From: CAYVOV01 sp964453525 | GTDB lineage: Bacteria > Chloroflexota > Dehalococcoidia > Dehalococcoidales > UBA2162 | Assembly: GCA_964453525.1 (NCBI GenBank) | Contig: CAYVOV010000033.1 | Location: 1 to 17,690, forward strand | Reading direction: 5' to 3' | Length of the DNA stretch: 17,690 nucleotides | Shown: positions 1 to 6,226 of the stretch, piece by piece | Layout: every line of letters starts with the position of its first letter | Position numbering within the stretch: position 1 is the stretch's first letter | The notes under the pieces: model-generated | Seen by the model: the letters and a program-made list of their open reading frames with translations, nothing else | Databases searched by the model: none | What the model was told of the DNA's origin: nothing | Position numbers and translations under genes: made by a program

Positions 1-249
<249 letters not shown>

Positions 250-288
250 AGGGAGATAACAGGTGTGTAACCTTACTCCTAGGTCGGT

Positions 289-314
289 CATCGATCTATT
301 TAAATCGATGTTTT
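289..314 (+). terminator. Hairpin terminator after 16S rRNA
   Basis: A 7-bp inverted repeat, CATCGAT at 289-295 and ATCGATG at 304-310, is separated by 8 bases and followed directly by TTTT. It lies about 40 bases past the mature 16S end and probably ends the 16S transcript, which fits an rRNA gene not linked to 23S. It could instead be part of an rRNA processing stem whose other strand lies upstream of the window. Confidence 0.55.
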
Positions 315-376
315 AACTTCTTCCCGCTATCCAGTTTTTAAGGTGCTTTTTATTTTTTGATAAAGGCCAGATACTC

Positions 377-405
377 TTGTTCTTATGCGACGAAAGGCGT
401 AAAAT
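377..405 (+). promoter_or_regulatory. Possible sigma-70-type promoter for the small zinc-ribbon gene
   Basis: TTGTTC at 377-382 and TAAAAT at 400-405 are separated by 17 bases and sit about 65 bases before the start at 470. The -35 box is weak, so this is a tentative call. Confidence 0.3.
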
Positions 406-469
406 TAACACGTGAGATAGTTTAAGCATTGAGGCAAATGGACGTTATTAATTTATGGAGGTTGATTTA

Positions 470-643
470 ATGCCAAAGCATTGGCAAAGACCAAAGTCTA
501 ATTGTCCAAAATGCGGCTTAAACTTGGGTATGTTAGCAAGAGAACTACAGGGGAAAGGGTTTAGATTTGCTGTAGAAGGGGAGTTATTCTCTGCTATCAG
601 ATGCCCGAAGTGCGATACTGCTGTCGTACCATTAAAGAGGTAA
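470..643 (+). CDS. Small zinc-ribbon protein, 57 aa
   Basis: A short protein with two CPxC pairs (CPKCG near the N-terminus and CPKCD near the C-terminus) about 32 residues apart, the layout of a single zinc ribbon. No enzyme domain fits in this length, and the function is unknown; nucleic-acid or protein binding is an inference. An in-frame ATG exists at 455, but a GGAGG Shine-Dalgarno at 457-461 overlaps that ATG and sits 8 bases before the ATG at 470, so 470 is the better start (MPKHWQRPK). The gene stands alone between the 16S terminator and its own strong terminator at 667-700, so it is probably monocistronic. Confidence 0.7.
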   Translation: MPKHWQRPKSNCPKCGLNLGMLARELQGKGFRFAVEGELFSAIRCPKCDTAVVPLKR

Positions 644-666
644 TGTCAGCACGCAGGAGAAAGTTT

Positions 667-700
667 ACTGAGAGGGGGCCTAGCCTCCTCTCAGTCTTTC
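667..700 (+). terminator. Rho-independent terminator after the zinc-ribbon gene
   Basis: A 13-bp stem pairs ACTGAGAGGGGGC (667-679) with GCCTCCTCTCAGT (683-695). It has one G-T wobble and a 3-base loop, and a pyrimidine-rich CTTTCCTTCC tract follows. It lies 24 bases after the stop codon at 641-643. Confidence 0.75.
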
Positions 701-725
701 CTTCCTCCCTTTGGCAAGAGCTTCA

Positions 726-785
726 CCTCAAATGTCATTCTGGAGGAGTCCGCCTCTGGCGGACGACGAAGAATCTCAGGGTGGG
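726..785. repeat. Dispersed palindromic repeat R1, copy A
   Basis: The copy begins CCTCAAATGTCATTCTGGA, contains the inverted core GTCCGCC-TCT-GGCGGAC (748-764), and ends AGAATCTCAGGGT. A second copy lies at 2726-2780. It resembles REP-type intergenic repeats with a GTCATTCTG...GAATCTCAGG frame known from many bacterial genomes. Here the outer stem is imperfect because of a short insertion on the left arm. No credible coding content was seen in this block. Confidence 0.75.
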
Positions 786-816
786 GTGATTAACACACTC
801 TAATTACTCGTTAACT

Positions 817-884
817 ATTATCCTCACCCCCGGTTACGAAGCACCCCCTCCCCTTAAAAAGGGAAGAGGGTGCTTCAAAAAGGG
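817..884. repeat. Dispersed hairpin repeat R2, copy A (68 bp)
   Basis: The copy starts ATTATCCTCACCCCCGGTT and ends CTTCAAAAAGGG. It is the same length as the copy at 2427-2494. Positions 838-855 pair with 859-876 in a long stem with an A-C mismatch at 850/864 and a C-A mismatch at 847/867. Compared with the other copy, base pairs 842/872 and 851/863 are C-G here and T-A there, so paired positions change together. Confidence 0.8.
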
Positions 885-986
885 ATTTGTTACCTCTATT
901 GATGTTCTTTTGAAACCAAAGTTACATCGCCCTACATACACACTAAAATGGGGAAGCGTTTTAAGAGATGCGGAGCCTCTCTTTCT

Positions 987-1058
987 CTCCTCCTTTGAAA
1001 AAGGGGGACTAAGGGGGATTTTAAATCCCTCTCAATCTCCCTTTACAAAAGGGAGAAG
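987..1058. repeat. Imperfect inverted repeat with internal hairpins
   Basis: Two arms of about 35 bp meet at GATTTTAAATC near 1018-1028. The left arm runs CTCCTCCTTTG...AAGGGGGATTT and the right arm is roughly its reverse complement, ending AAAAGGGAGAAG. Each arm also folds on itself (CCTTTG/AAAGG type). It resembles short non-coding palindromic repeats built from runs of G and C. No transposase is nearby. Confidence 0.55.
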
Positions 1059-1090
1059 TAACCCAATTTGTCGAGGTGTTTTTAAGGGGG

Positions 1091-1160
1091 GCAAAGCCCC
1101 TCTTGAGTATCATTAAGGGCGGCGGGTGGGAAAAGATAAATATAAAAGGGGATGAGGTTA
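1091..1160. repeat. Dispersed repeat R3, copy A
   Basis: The copy runs from the GCAAAGCCCCTCTTG segment through CATTAAGGG and GCGGGTGGGAAAAGATA to GATGAGGTTA. A related copy occurs at about 2986-3051. In both places R3 ends shortly before the promoter region of the next gene. It closes the 644-1224 intergenic block, which otherwise holds only R1, R2 and the inverted repeat at 987-1058. Confidence 0.6.
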
Positions 1161-1165
1161 AACAA

Positions 1166-1195
1166 TTGACAAGCCCTTAGAGCCAGCCATATACT
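1166..1195 (+). promoter_or_regulatory. Sigma-70-type promoter for the alkD-like gene
   Basis: A perfect TTGACA at 1166-1171 and TATACT at 1190-1195 are separated by 18 bases. The expected transcription start is near 1202, about 23 bases before the ATG at 1225. It follows directly after repeat R3. Confidence 0.65.
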
Positions 1196-1224
1196 TCACC
1201 CAGTTACAACACTTTTGGTTTCCA

Positions 1225-1896
1225 ATGCAGTATGACGAAGTTGTCGCCAGACTCAAGGCTGAGGCAAATCCCGCTAATGTCGCCGGGATGGCGCGCTTCG
1301 GCATCAGCAGTACAAATACGCTCGGAATATCAATATATACCCTGCGGAAGCTGGCAAAAGAGATAAAGAAAGACCATGATTTAGCCCTCAAACTCTGGGA
1401 TTCAGGTTTCCACGAGGCGCGCATTCTGGCAAGCTTCATCGACGAGCCGGATAAAGTGACCGAATCACAGCTGGAACACTGGGTCAATGATTTCGACTCC
1501 TGGGATGTAGTCGACCAGGTTTCCGAACTCATCTCGAAGACGCCGCATGTGGTAGAAAAGATTCACCGGTGGGCAGAAAGAGACGAGGAGTTCGTCAAAC
1601 GGGCTGCTTTTTCACTCATTGCTGAAATTGCCTGGTATGATAAAGAAATGACCGATGATGAGTTCGAGCAGTTCTTTCCGGTCATCAAAAAAGCTGCCAC
1701 CGACGAGCGTAATTTCGTGAAGAAGGCCGTAAACTGGGCGTTGCGCAATATCGGCAAACGGAATTTAGCGCTCAATCGTCGCGCTATAGAGGTAGCTAAA
1801 GAGATACAGAAAATGGACTCAAGCCCCGCCCGCTGGATAGCCGCCGGCGCTTTAAGAGAGCTGACCGGTGAAAAAGTACAGAAAAGAGTTACCTGA
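1225..1896 (+). CDS. DNA alkylation repair protein, AlkD-like HEAT-repeat family
   Basis: The 223-aa protein matches the AlkD/AlkC glycosylase family (PF08713), which is made of helical HEAT-like repeats that hold DNA and release N3- or N7-alkylated purines. Family marks visible here are GMARFGI near residues 21-27, the WDxxD element at 93-97 (W93, D97) and W171 in AVNWALRNIGKRN. W93, D97 and W171 have the same mutual spacing as the B. cereus AlkD active-site residues W109, D113 and W187 as I recall them. Length is normal for the family. The ATG at 1225 has no clear Shine-Dalgarno, but it gives the expected family N-terminus and sits just below a good promoter. A GNAT acetyltransferase follows 35 bases later and may be co-transcribed. 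Function as an alkylpurine glycosylase is inferred from the family. Confidence 0.9.
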   Translation: MQYDEVVARLKAEANPANVAGMARFGISSTNTLGISIYTLRKLAKEIKKDHDLALKLWDSGFHEARILASFIDEPDKVTESQLEHWVNDFDSWDVVDQVSELISKTPHVVEKIHRWAERDEEFVKRAAFSLIAEIAWYDKEMTDDEFEQFFPVIKKAATDERNFVKKAVNWALRNIGKRNLALNRRAIEVAKEIQKMDSSPARWIAAGALRELTGEKVQKRVT

Positions 1897-1931
1897 TAGC
1901 AGTTTTTTCCGGACCGGGATTTTTACTTGAT

Positions 1932-2414
1932 ATGAAATTTTCAATAAAACCTGCTGAAATCAGTGAAAAGGAGACAATCTCCAGACTGCTGCAGCCGTAT
2001 CTTACCGAACTTTCTCAGTTTCCCGATGAAAACCCCGATTATAAAGATGCTAACGGCATTTATCTTTATCCCTACCTGGATGACTACTGGCAGGAAGAGT
2101 CCCGCTACCCTTATCTTCTGTATGCGGATGAAACGCTGGCAGGTTTTGCCCTGGTCAGAAAAGACAGGGGCAGGTGGCAGATGGCTGAGTTTTACGTTTT
2201 ACCGGAATTCCGCCGCCGCGGTCTGGCAATGAAATGCGTGGATGATATTTTCAGGATCCATACAGGCGGATGGACGATAACATTCAACAAGCATAACAAT
2301 CCCAGCCGTCAACTATGGAAAAAGCTGGCTGATAAACTGGCGGTAGGCGATATTGAAGAAGGGGAAGCGGATACCAGCCACGATTATATGAATTTCACGA
2401 TAAATGACTTTTAA
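1932..2414 (+). CDS. GNAT-family N-acetyltransferase, 160 aa
   Basis: The protein has the GNAT fold in sequence order: an N-terminal alpha/beta part, a strand (YLLYADETLAGFALV, about 61-75), then motif A (MAEFYVLPEFRRRGLAMKCV, about 84-102). Its R-x-x-G-x-A loop (R94-A99) binds the acetyl-CoA pyrophosphate. Motif B-like FNKHNNPSRQLWKKL follows. The overall pattern resembles the predicted acetyltransferase group COG5628, whose substrates are unknown. It starts 35 bases after the alkD-like gene on the same strand with no terminator between, so the two may form an operon. No strong Shine-Dalgarno is visible before the ATG. The substrate cannot be told from sequence. Confidence 0.85.
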   Translation: MKFSIKPAEISEKETISRLLQPYLTELSQFPDENPDYKDANGIYLYPYLDDYWQEESRYPYLLYADETLAGFALVRKDRGRWQMAEFYVLPEFRRRGLAMKCVDDIFRIHTGGWTITFNKHNNPSRQLWKKLADKLAVGDIEEGEADTSHDYMNFTINDF

Positions 2415-2426
2415 TAACTGATAAGC

Positions 2427-2494
2427 ATTATCCTCACCCCCGGTTCCGAAGTACCCCCTCTCCTTAGCAAGGAAAGGGGGTACTTCAAAAAGGG
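2427..2494. repeat. Dispersed hairpin repeat R2, copy B (68 bp)
   Basis: This is the second 68-bp copy, matching 817-884 from end to end. Positions 2448-2465 pair with 2469-2486, with a single A-C mismatch at 2460/2474 that the other copy shares. T2452-A2482 and T2461-A2473 replace C-G pairs in copy A. It lies 13 bases after the GNAT stop and could also act as a transcription terminator or mRNA 3' stabiliser, though it lacks a clean T-run. Confidence 0.8.
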
Positions 2495-2652
2495 CTTTAC
2501 TGCTTCACCTGTCGCTCTCTAATGAAGATATAGAACTGGCAGCGGAGCATCTCAACGGGAAGCGTTCGGCCTATGTCCAGTATGATAAGCAAAGATGCTC
2601 TGATGGGGACTGAGAGGAGCAAAGCCCCCTCAAACAATAATAATGGGAGTTT

Positions 2653-2689
2653 AAGAGGGAGTGCGGCGTGTAACGCCGCACTCCCTCTT
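2653..2689. repeat. Perfect 16-bp stem-loop
   Basis: AAGAGGGAGTGCGGCG (2653-2668) pairs without mismatch with CGCCGCACTCCCTCTT (2674-2689) around the loop TGTAA. It is GC-rich and very stable. Only CCGCACTC follows, not a T-run, so it is not a classical terminator. It belongs to the 2415-3114 non-coding block, where only repeats were found. Confidence 0.8.
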
Positions 2690-2725
2690 CCGCACTCTTC
2701 CTCCTTCCCCTTTCAAAGGGCCTTG

Positions 2726-2780
2726 CCTCAAATGTCATTCTGGAGTCCGCCTCTGGCGGACTCCAGAATCTCAGGGTAGG
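2726..2780. repeat. Dispersed palindromic repeat R1, copy B
   Basis: It shares CCTCAAATGTCATTCTGGA and AGAATCTCAGGGT with 726-785. In this copy the palindrome is perfect: ATTCTGGAGTCCGCC (2737-2751), loop TCT, then the 15-base complement at 2755-2769. A degenerate relative of the same repeat frame, with GGAGC/GCTCC arms, can be seen around 2810-2862. Confidence 0.8.
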
Positions 2781-2985
2781 GAGTCAAGGTAATACCCCTC
2801 CTCCCTGAGACCCTTCGCGGAGTTTACACTGACCGGAGCGAATGTGCTCCAGGGTGACAGGAACACACGACTTTTAGGGCAAGACTCTTTCAAAGGGGAA
2901 GGGGAAACACAGGGGGATGGTGTTATATAGATTATAAATACCAAAAAAATCCTGCAGTGCCGTTCCGGGGCATAGAAGAGACGTA

Positions 2986-3051
2986 TTGCCCCTCTTGGTC
3001 TTCCTTAAGGGAGGTGCGGGTGGGAAAAGATATAAGTTAGAAGGATGGGTT
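2986..3051. repeat. Dispersed repeat R3, copy B
   Basis: The segment TATTGCCCCTCTTGG, then CCTTAAGGGAGG, then GCGGGTGGGAAAAGATA, matches 1091-1160 with small indels. As with copy A, the next gene begins within about 65 bases. Confidence 0.55.
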
Positions 3052-3114
3052 TTCAGATAATTTTTTACGAAATACTAGGTTTAAACGGACTTTTACTGTA
3101 AAATACTGGCAAGT

Positions 3115-3300
3115 ATGACGCTAAAAAATTCCATTAAAATCAGCGGTTTTGTTCTGGTAATAATCGGTACAGCGGGGCTTTTACTTAATGAGTTCGCCTG
3201 GGAGCATTCTTCAACCCGCGCCATCATCTTCGCCATGGTAAATATTGTTGGGCTGGTGAACGTGGCTTTCTCTCACTTCGGGATGAAAGAAACTGTATAG
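3115..3300 (+). CDS. Small two-helix membrane protein, 61 aa
   Basis: The protein has two hydrophobic stretches that fit membrane helices: FVLVIIGTAGLLL (about 12-24) and AIIFAMVNIVGLVNVAF (about 36-52), joined by a short polar loop. The basic N-terminus (MTLKNSIK) suggests an inside start. No known family is recognised. The ATG lacks a Shine-Dalgarno. A weak TTTAAA (3080-3085) and TAAAAT (3099-3104) pair lies so close upstream that the transcript would be nearly leaderless. The DUF3795 gene starts 14 bases after its stop, so the two are probably co-transcribed. Confidence 0.55.
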   Translation: MTLKNSIKISGFVLVIIGTAGLLLNEFAWEHSSTRAIIFAMVNIVGLVNVAFSHFGMKETV

Positions 3301-3314
3301 TCCGGAGGTATGAA

Positions 3315-3623
3315 ATGGAAAGAAAAATGATAGCAATGTGCGGGGCATTCTGCGGACACTGTGAGTTTAAAGAAAGGACAGGGTGTAGCGGCTGCCAGGG
3401 ACAGAAAGGTGACATGTTCTGGGGTACCTGCCCGGTGGCAACATGCTGCGTGGAAAAAGAACTACTGCACTGCGGATTCTGCCCCGACCTTCCCTGCCAG
3501 ACATTGCAGGCAACGTTCGACCACCCCGAGCATGGGGACAACGGTGAAAGGCTGGCTAATCTGAATGCTTGGGCAAAGGGTGAAGAAACCATAATCAGAC
3601 TCGGCTCTTTCGGAACCAGATAG
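3315..3623 (+). CDS. DUF3795-type cysteine-rich protein, 102 aa
   Basis: The first 61 residues hold eleven cysteines (C9, C13, C16, C24, C27, C39, C44, C45, C53, C56, C61) in the order CGxxCGxC, CxGC, CPVxxCC, CGxCxxxPC. This is the pattern of the DUF3795 family (PF12675), common in anaerobic bacteria and archaea. Binding of zinc or an iron-sulfur cluster is likely, but no role is established. The start is supported by GGAGG at 3304-3308, six bases before the ATG. It lies 14 bases after the small membrane protein and about 100 bases before the DUF169 gene. Confidence 0.85.
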   Translation: MERKMIAMCGAFCGHCEFKERTGCSGCQGQKGDMFWGTCPVATCCVEKELLHCGFCPDLPCQTLQATFDHPEHGDNGERLANLNAWAKGEETIIRLGSFGTR

Positions 3624-3725
3624 CCCTGAAAAAAGCGACTACCACCGCGTCATCTGAGAACAGGGGAGCGCTGTCTACCGGACTTTATTTGCATAATACA
3701 GACAAACAGTTGAAAGGAAAGCAAT

Positions 3726-4481
3726 ATGACAACAATAAAAGAGTATAACAGCTACGGAGAAATGCTTGAGAAGTTGCTGATGTTAAGGACGTCTCCGCTC
3801 GCCGTAAAGATGATTGAGCGGGAAGCGGATATTCCCGAAGGAGCCTTCAGACCGAAAAGAGATAAAGGTTACCATTATGCGCAGTGCCAGGCGTTCGCTC
3901 TGTCACGACGTGAGAAACTGACCGTGGCTATGCTGAAAGAGGACAACGGGTGCCCGGCGCCGGTTACGGCTTACGGGCTGGATGAAAGACCGGAAAGGCC
4001 GAATATGCGTGCCGGACAACCGATGGCTTACCAGAGTTTTCAGCCGGGGAAATACATTGGCATCCTTACTGCGCCGCTCAGGACAGCTACCTGTATTCCG
4101 GATATCGTCCTTATCTATTTAAATACGGCTCAGCTGAGAAGCCTGCTCTTATCGATGAAGCCGGAAGAAAGAACCAATCTGAACTCTCACTTCTTTCCTC
4201 CATCCTGCGCATACGCCGTCGTCGACCCGATACTCACCGGACAGTGCTGGATTATCCTGCCCGACCCCGGTGAATACGAGCGGGCGCTGGGAGATGAAGG
4301 AGAAATGATGTTCTCGGTTCCGGCGGATAAAATGGATGGCTTAATTTCGGACCTCAGTCAGACTGAAGGGAAACTGAGTAACTATCTCACCTCCAGTATG
4401 ATAATGAGACCAGACTTCCCCCAACCTGACCATTATAAGAGGGCGTTCAAGCAGTGGGGGCTCGACTACGATGAGAGTTAG
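3726..4481 (+). CDS. DUF169 family protein, 251 aa
   Basis: The pattern matches the DUF169 family (PF02596, COG2043). The N-terminus is YNSYGEMLEKLLMLRTSPLAVKMI. A conserved cysteine lies in YAQCQAFALSRR, and NGCPAP, a PGKYIGI-type segment, TATCIPDIVLIYLNTAQL and SCAYAVVDPILTGQ follow. DUF169 proteins are frequent in anaerobes, including organohalide-respiring Chloroflexota, and have no confirmed function; the conserved cysteines hint at metal or redox-cofactor binding. An AAGGAAAG Shine-Dalgarno precedes the ATG. The preceding DUF3795 gene is on the same strand, and grouping of such cysteine-rich families is typical of anaerobes. The next feature is tRNA-Ile, 91 bases downstream. Confidence 0.87.
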   Translation: MTTIKEYNSYGEMLEKLLMLRTSPLAVKMIEREADIPEGAFRPKRDKGYHYAQCQAFALSRREKLTVAMLKEDNGCPAPVTAYGLDERPERPNMRAGQPMAYQSFQPGKYIGILTAPLRTATCIPDIVLIYLNTAQLRSLLLSMKPEERTNLNSHFFPPSCAYAVVDPILTGQCWIILPDPGEYERALGDEGEMMFSVPADKMDGLISDLSQTEGKLSNYLTSSMIMRPDFPQPDHYKRAFKQWGLDYDES

Positions 4482-4525
4482 CTTCCGGTGAATGGTAAAC
4501 ATATGTCAGCCAAGTACATCGCCAC

Positions 4526-4555
4526 TTGATTTCCCGATTACTTTTAGGCTAAAAT
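4526..4555 (+). promoter_or_regulatory. Promoter of tRNA-Ile
   Basis: TTGATT (4526-4531) and TAAAAT (4550-4555) are separated by 18 bases and end 17 bases before the tRNA 5' end. The tRNA therefore keeps its own host promoter on the side away from the integrated element. Confidence 0.6.
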
Positions 4556-4572
4556 TTAAACGATTTACCCCC

Positions 4573-4649
4573 GGGCCATTAGCTCAGCTGGTTAGAGCGC
4601 TACTCTGATAAAGTAGAGGTCTCTGGTTCGAATCCAGAATGGCCCACCA
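4573..4649 (+). tRNA. tRNA-Ile (anticodon GAT)
   Basis: A complete cloverleaf is visible. The acceptor is GGGCCAT (4573-4579) with ATGGCCC (4639-4645). The D arm is GCTC/GAGC and the anticodon arm CTACT/AGTAG, with loop CTGATAA placing GAT at 4607-4609. The T arm is TCTGG/CCAGA with loop TTCGAAT. The 3' ACCA is encoded at 4646-4649. The gene is intact, and its 3' half also forms the antisense 3' end of the neighbouring serine recombinase reading frame, the usual arrangement for an attachment site at a tRNA. Confidence 0.97.
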
Positions 4650-6226
4650 TCTTGTTTAATATATAGAACTTCCCTCGTGGAGGTTCTATTTTTATCCACG
4701 GGCACTGGTATCGTGTAGTCCAGTACCACTCCTTCGGGATTGAATTCCATTCGTTTCACAAATTGCCTGAGGAAGGTCTTTTGTTGAAGGAATGATTTCT
4801 CCCCCAGTACCTCCTCCAGCTCATTTACATAGCCCATCACGTCATTCGGGTCCAGTTCCTCTGGTTCATTCGATTCGATCCTACTGATGAGATTGTCTCT
4901 CTGCTGCTGAAGTTCGTGTTGGGAGGCACGCAGTTCCTTTATTCTGGGAGCCAGGTCATCCATCTCCAGCTTGCCACTTTCTAGAGCGACATAGAGCTTT
5001 GTGAGTTTGCCGCTAATCTTAACCAGCTCTTTCTCTGTCTGCTCAAGCTGTTTTTCAAGGCGGCCGGCACTTTCGAGCAATTCGCTGTTGATAAGATGAA
5101 CAAGCTTGGTCAGATTTTCTTTAGTCAGGATGTTTGCCCTGATCTTTCCCATGATAAAGTCTTCCAACATTTCTTTACGAAATCTGAGCCCTTCGCAGCC
5201 ATCTTTACCTTTCTTGAAACGGGAGTCACATTCGTAATACAGATACTTTCCTGACTTAGCTGCGGTGCCTATCATGGCGGCGCCGCACTTGCTGCAATAA
5301 GCCAGTCCACTCAAGACATAAGGGCTTGATACTCCCCGAGGGGGCCTGGTGAAAGGTCGTCGGTCCTTCAGAAGTTCCTGGACACGGTCGAAATCAGCCA
5401 ATGATACGATACCTTCGTGAGTATCAGGAGCGACAATAGTTTCAGCTACGGGTTTTCGGAACGGCTTATCGCTGGTTCTATCGGTCCGGTTCCACACAAG
5501 CGATCCCGTATAGACCGGATTCTTCAGCCAGAAGTTAATGGTAGTCGTACCGAAGAGCTTACCGGAACGTGTCCTCACTCCTTCTTCATTAAAAACACGC
5601 GCTATCTCTTTACCGCCTTTGCCCTTGAGCGATAGCTTAAAGGCACGCTTCACAAGTTGGGCCTCATTTTTGTCAGGTTCAAGTTTTGTCTTTTCCGAAC
5701 CGTTAACAGGAACCTTTACCTTCCGGTAGCCAAAGGGGACAACCCCACCATTGAAGAATCCCCGGCCAATGTTTTCTTTCATACCGCGCATGGTGTCTTG
5801 GGCGAGATTAGCCGAATAAAACTCATCAATGACTTCAATCATGCCTTCGAGTAAGCGTCCGGAGGCCGAGTCATCTATCTGCTCATTAATCGAAACAACC
5901 GATATCCCCCTTTTGCGAAGTAGCGACTTGTAGATAATGGAGTCCTCCCTGTTCCGGGCGAATCTGGAGAGCTTCCATACCAATATTGTGTCAAAAGGCT
6001 TCTCTTTCCTCTTGGCCGCGGCTACCATTTCCTGGAAGGCCGGGCGGCTGGCGCTCTTCGCGCTTTCCGCTTCATCGACATACTCAGAGGCTATTTCCCA
6101 GCCTCGTTCCAGAGCATACTTCCTTAACGCCTTAAGCTGGGCAGGTATAGACAAGTCTTTTTCTGCCTGTTTTTCTGAAGATACCCGGGCGTAGATAGCT
6201 GCTTTCATATTGTTATTTCGTTCCAT
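4592..6226 (-). CDS. Large serine recombinase (site-specific integrase), 544 aa
   Basis: The protein integrates and excises the element by strand exchange through a serine-DNA link. Its N-terminal resolvase domain (about 7-150) has the catalytic serine in YARVSS (S16) and the VWKLSRFARN arginine motif. The recombinase domain (about 160-285) has GFFNGGVVPFGYRK and NPVYTGSLVW. A zinc ribbon (about 305-360) has CSKCG and a later Cys pair, and a coiled coil follows (about 380-450). GGAGG lies about eight bases before the ATG at 6226, favouring this start over M7. Its TGATG joint with the ImmA-like stop shows translational coupling. The last 18 residues (GGPFWIRTRDLYFIRVAL) are the antisense of tRNA-Ile and the stop lies in the D-loop, so the evolved C-terminus probably ends earlier. 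Related serine recombinases mobilise Dehalococcoides islands at ssrA. Confidence 0.95.
   Translation of the reverse strand: MERNNNMKAAIYARVSSEKQAEKDLSIPAQLKALRKYALERGWEIASEYVDEAESAKSASRPAFQEMVAAAKRKEKPFDTILVWKLSRFARNREDSIIYKSLLRKRGISVVSINEQIDDSASGRLLEGMIEVIDEFYSANLAQDTMRGMKENIGRGFFNGGVVPFGYRKVKVPVNGSEKTKLEPDKNEAQLVKRAFKLSLKGKGGKEIARVFNEEGVRTRSGKLFGTTTINFWLKNPVYTGSLVWNRTDRTSDKPFRKPVAETIVAPDTHEGIVSLADFDRVQELLKDRRPFTRPPRGVSSPYVLSGLAYCSKCGAAMIGTAAKSGKYLYYECDSRFKKGKDGCEGLRFRKEMLEDFIMGKIRANILTKENLTKLVHLINSELLESAGRLEKQLEQTEKELVKISGKLTKLYVALESGKLEMDDLAPRIKELRASQHELQQQRDNLISRIESNEPEELDPNDVMGYVNELEEVLGEKSFLQQKTFLRQFVKRMEFNPEGVVLDYTIPVPVDKNRTSTREVLYIKQDGGPFWIRTRDLYFIRVAL
4663..4693 (+). terminator. Rho-independent terminator downstream of tRNA-Ile, inside int 3' end
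   Basis: An 11-bp stem pairs ATAGAACTTCC (4663-4673) with GGAGGTTCTAT (4679-4689), with one T-G wobble and loop CTCGT, followed by TTTTT (4689-4693). It begins 13 bases after the tRNA CCA end and would stop the tRNA transcript. It lies within the antisense int reading frame (the NRTSTREVLYIK region). The integrated element therefore appears to supply the terminator of a host tRNA. Confidence 0.8.

Noticed and set aside
910..1116. 68-aa open frame in the first repeat block
   Set aside because: It lies across the G/C-run inverted repeat and R3, has a repetitive composition and no ribosome site. The same holds for the 68-aa frame at 2573-2779, which covers hairpins and R1.
700..3051. CRISPR array
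   Set aside because: The repeats are few, of different families, unevenly spaced and mostly palindromic; there are no regular spacers and no cas genes.
4592..4649. GGPFWIRTRDLYFIRVAL as a functional recombinase tail
   Set aside because: It is exactly the antisense translation of the tRNA-Ile gene, so it is better explained by read-through into the attachment site than by a conserved protein segment.
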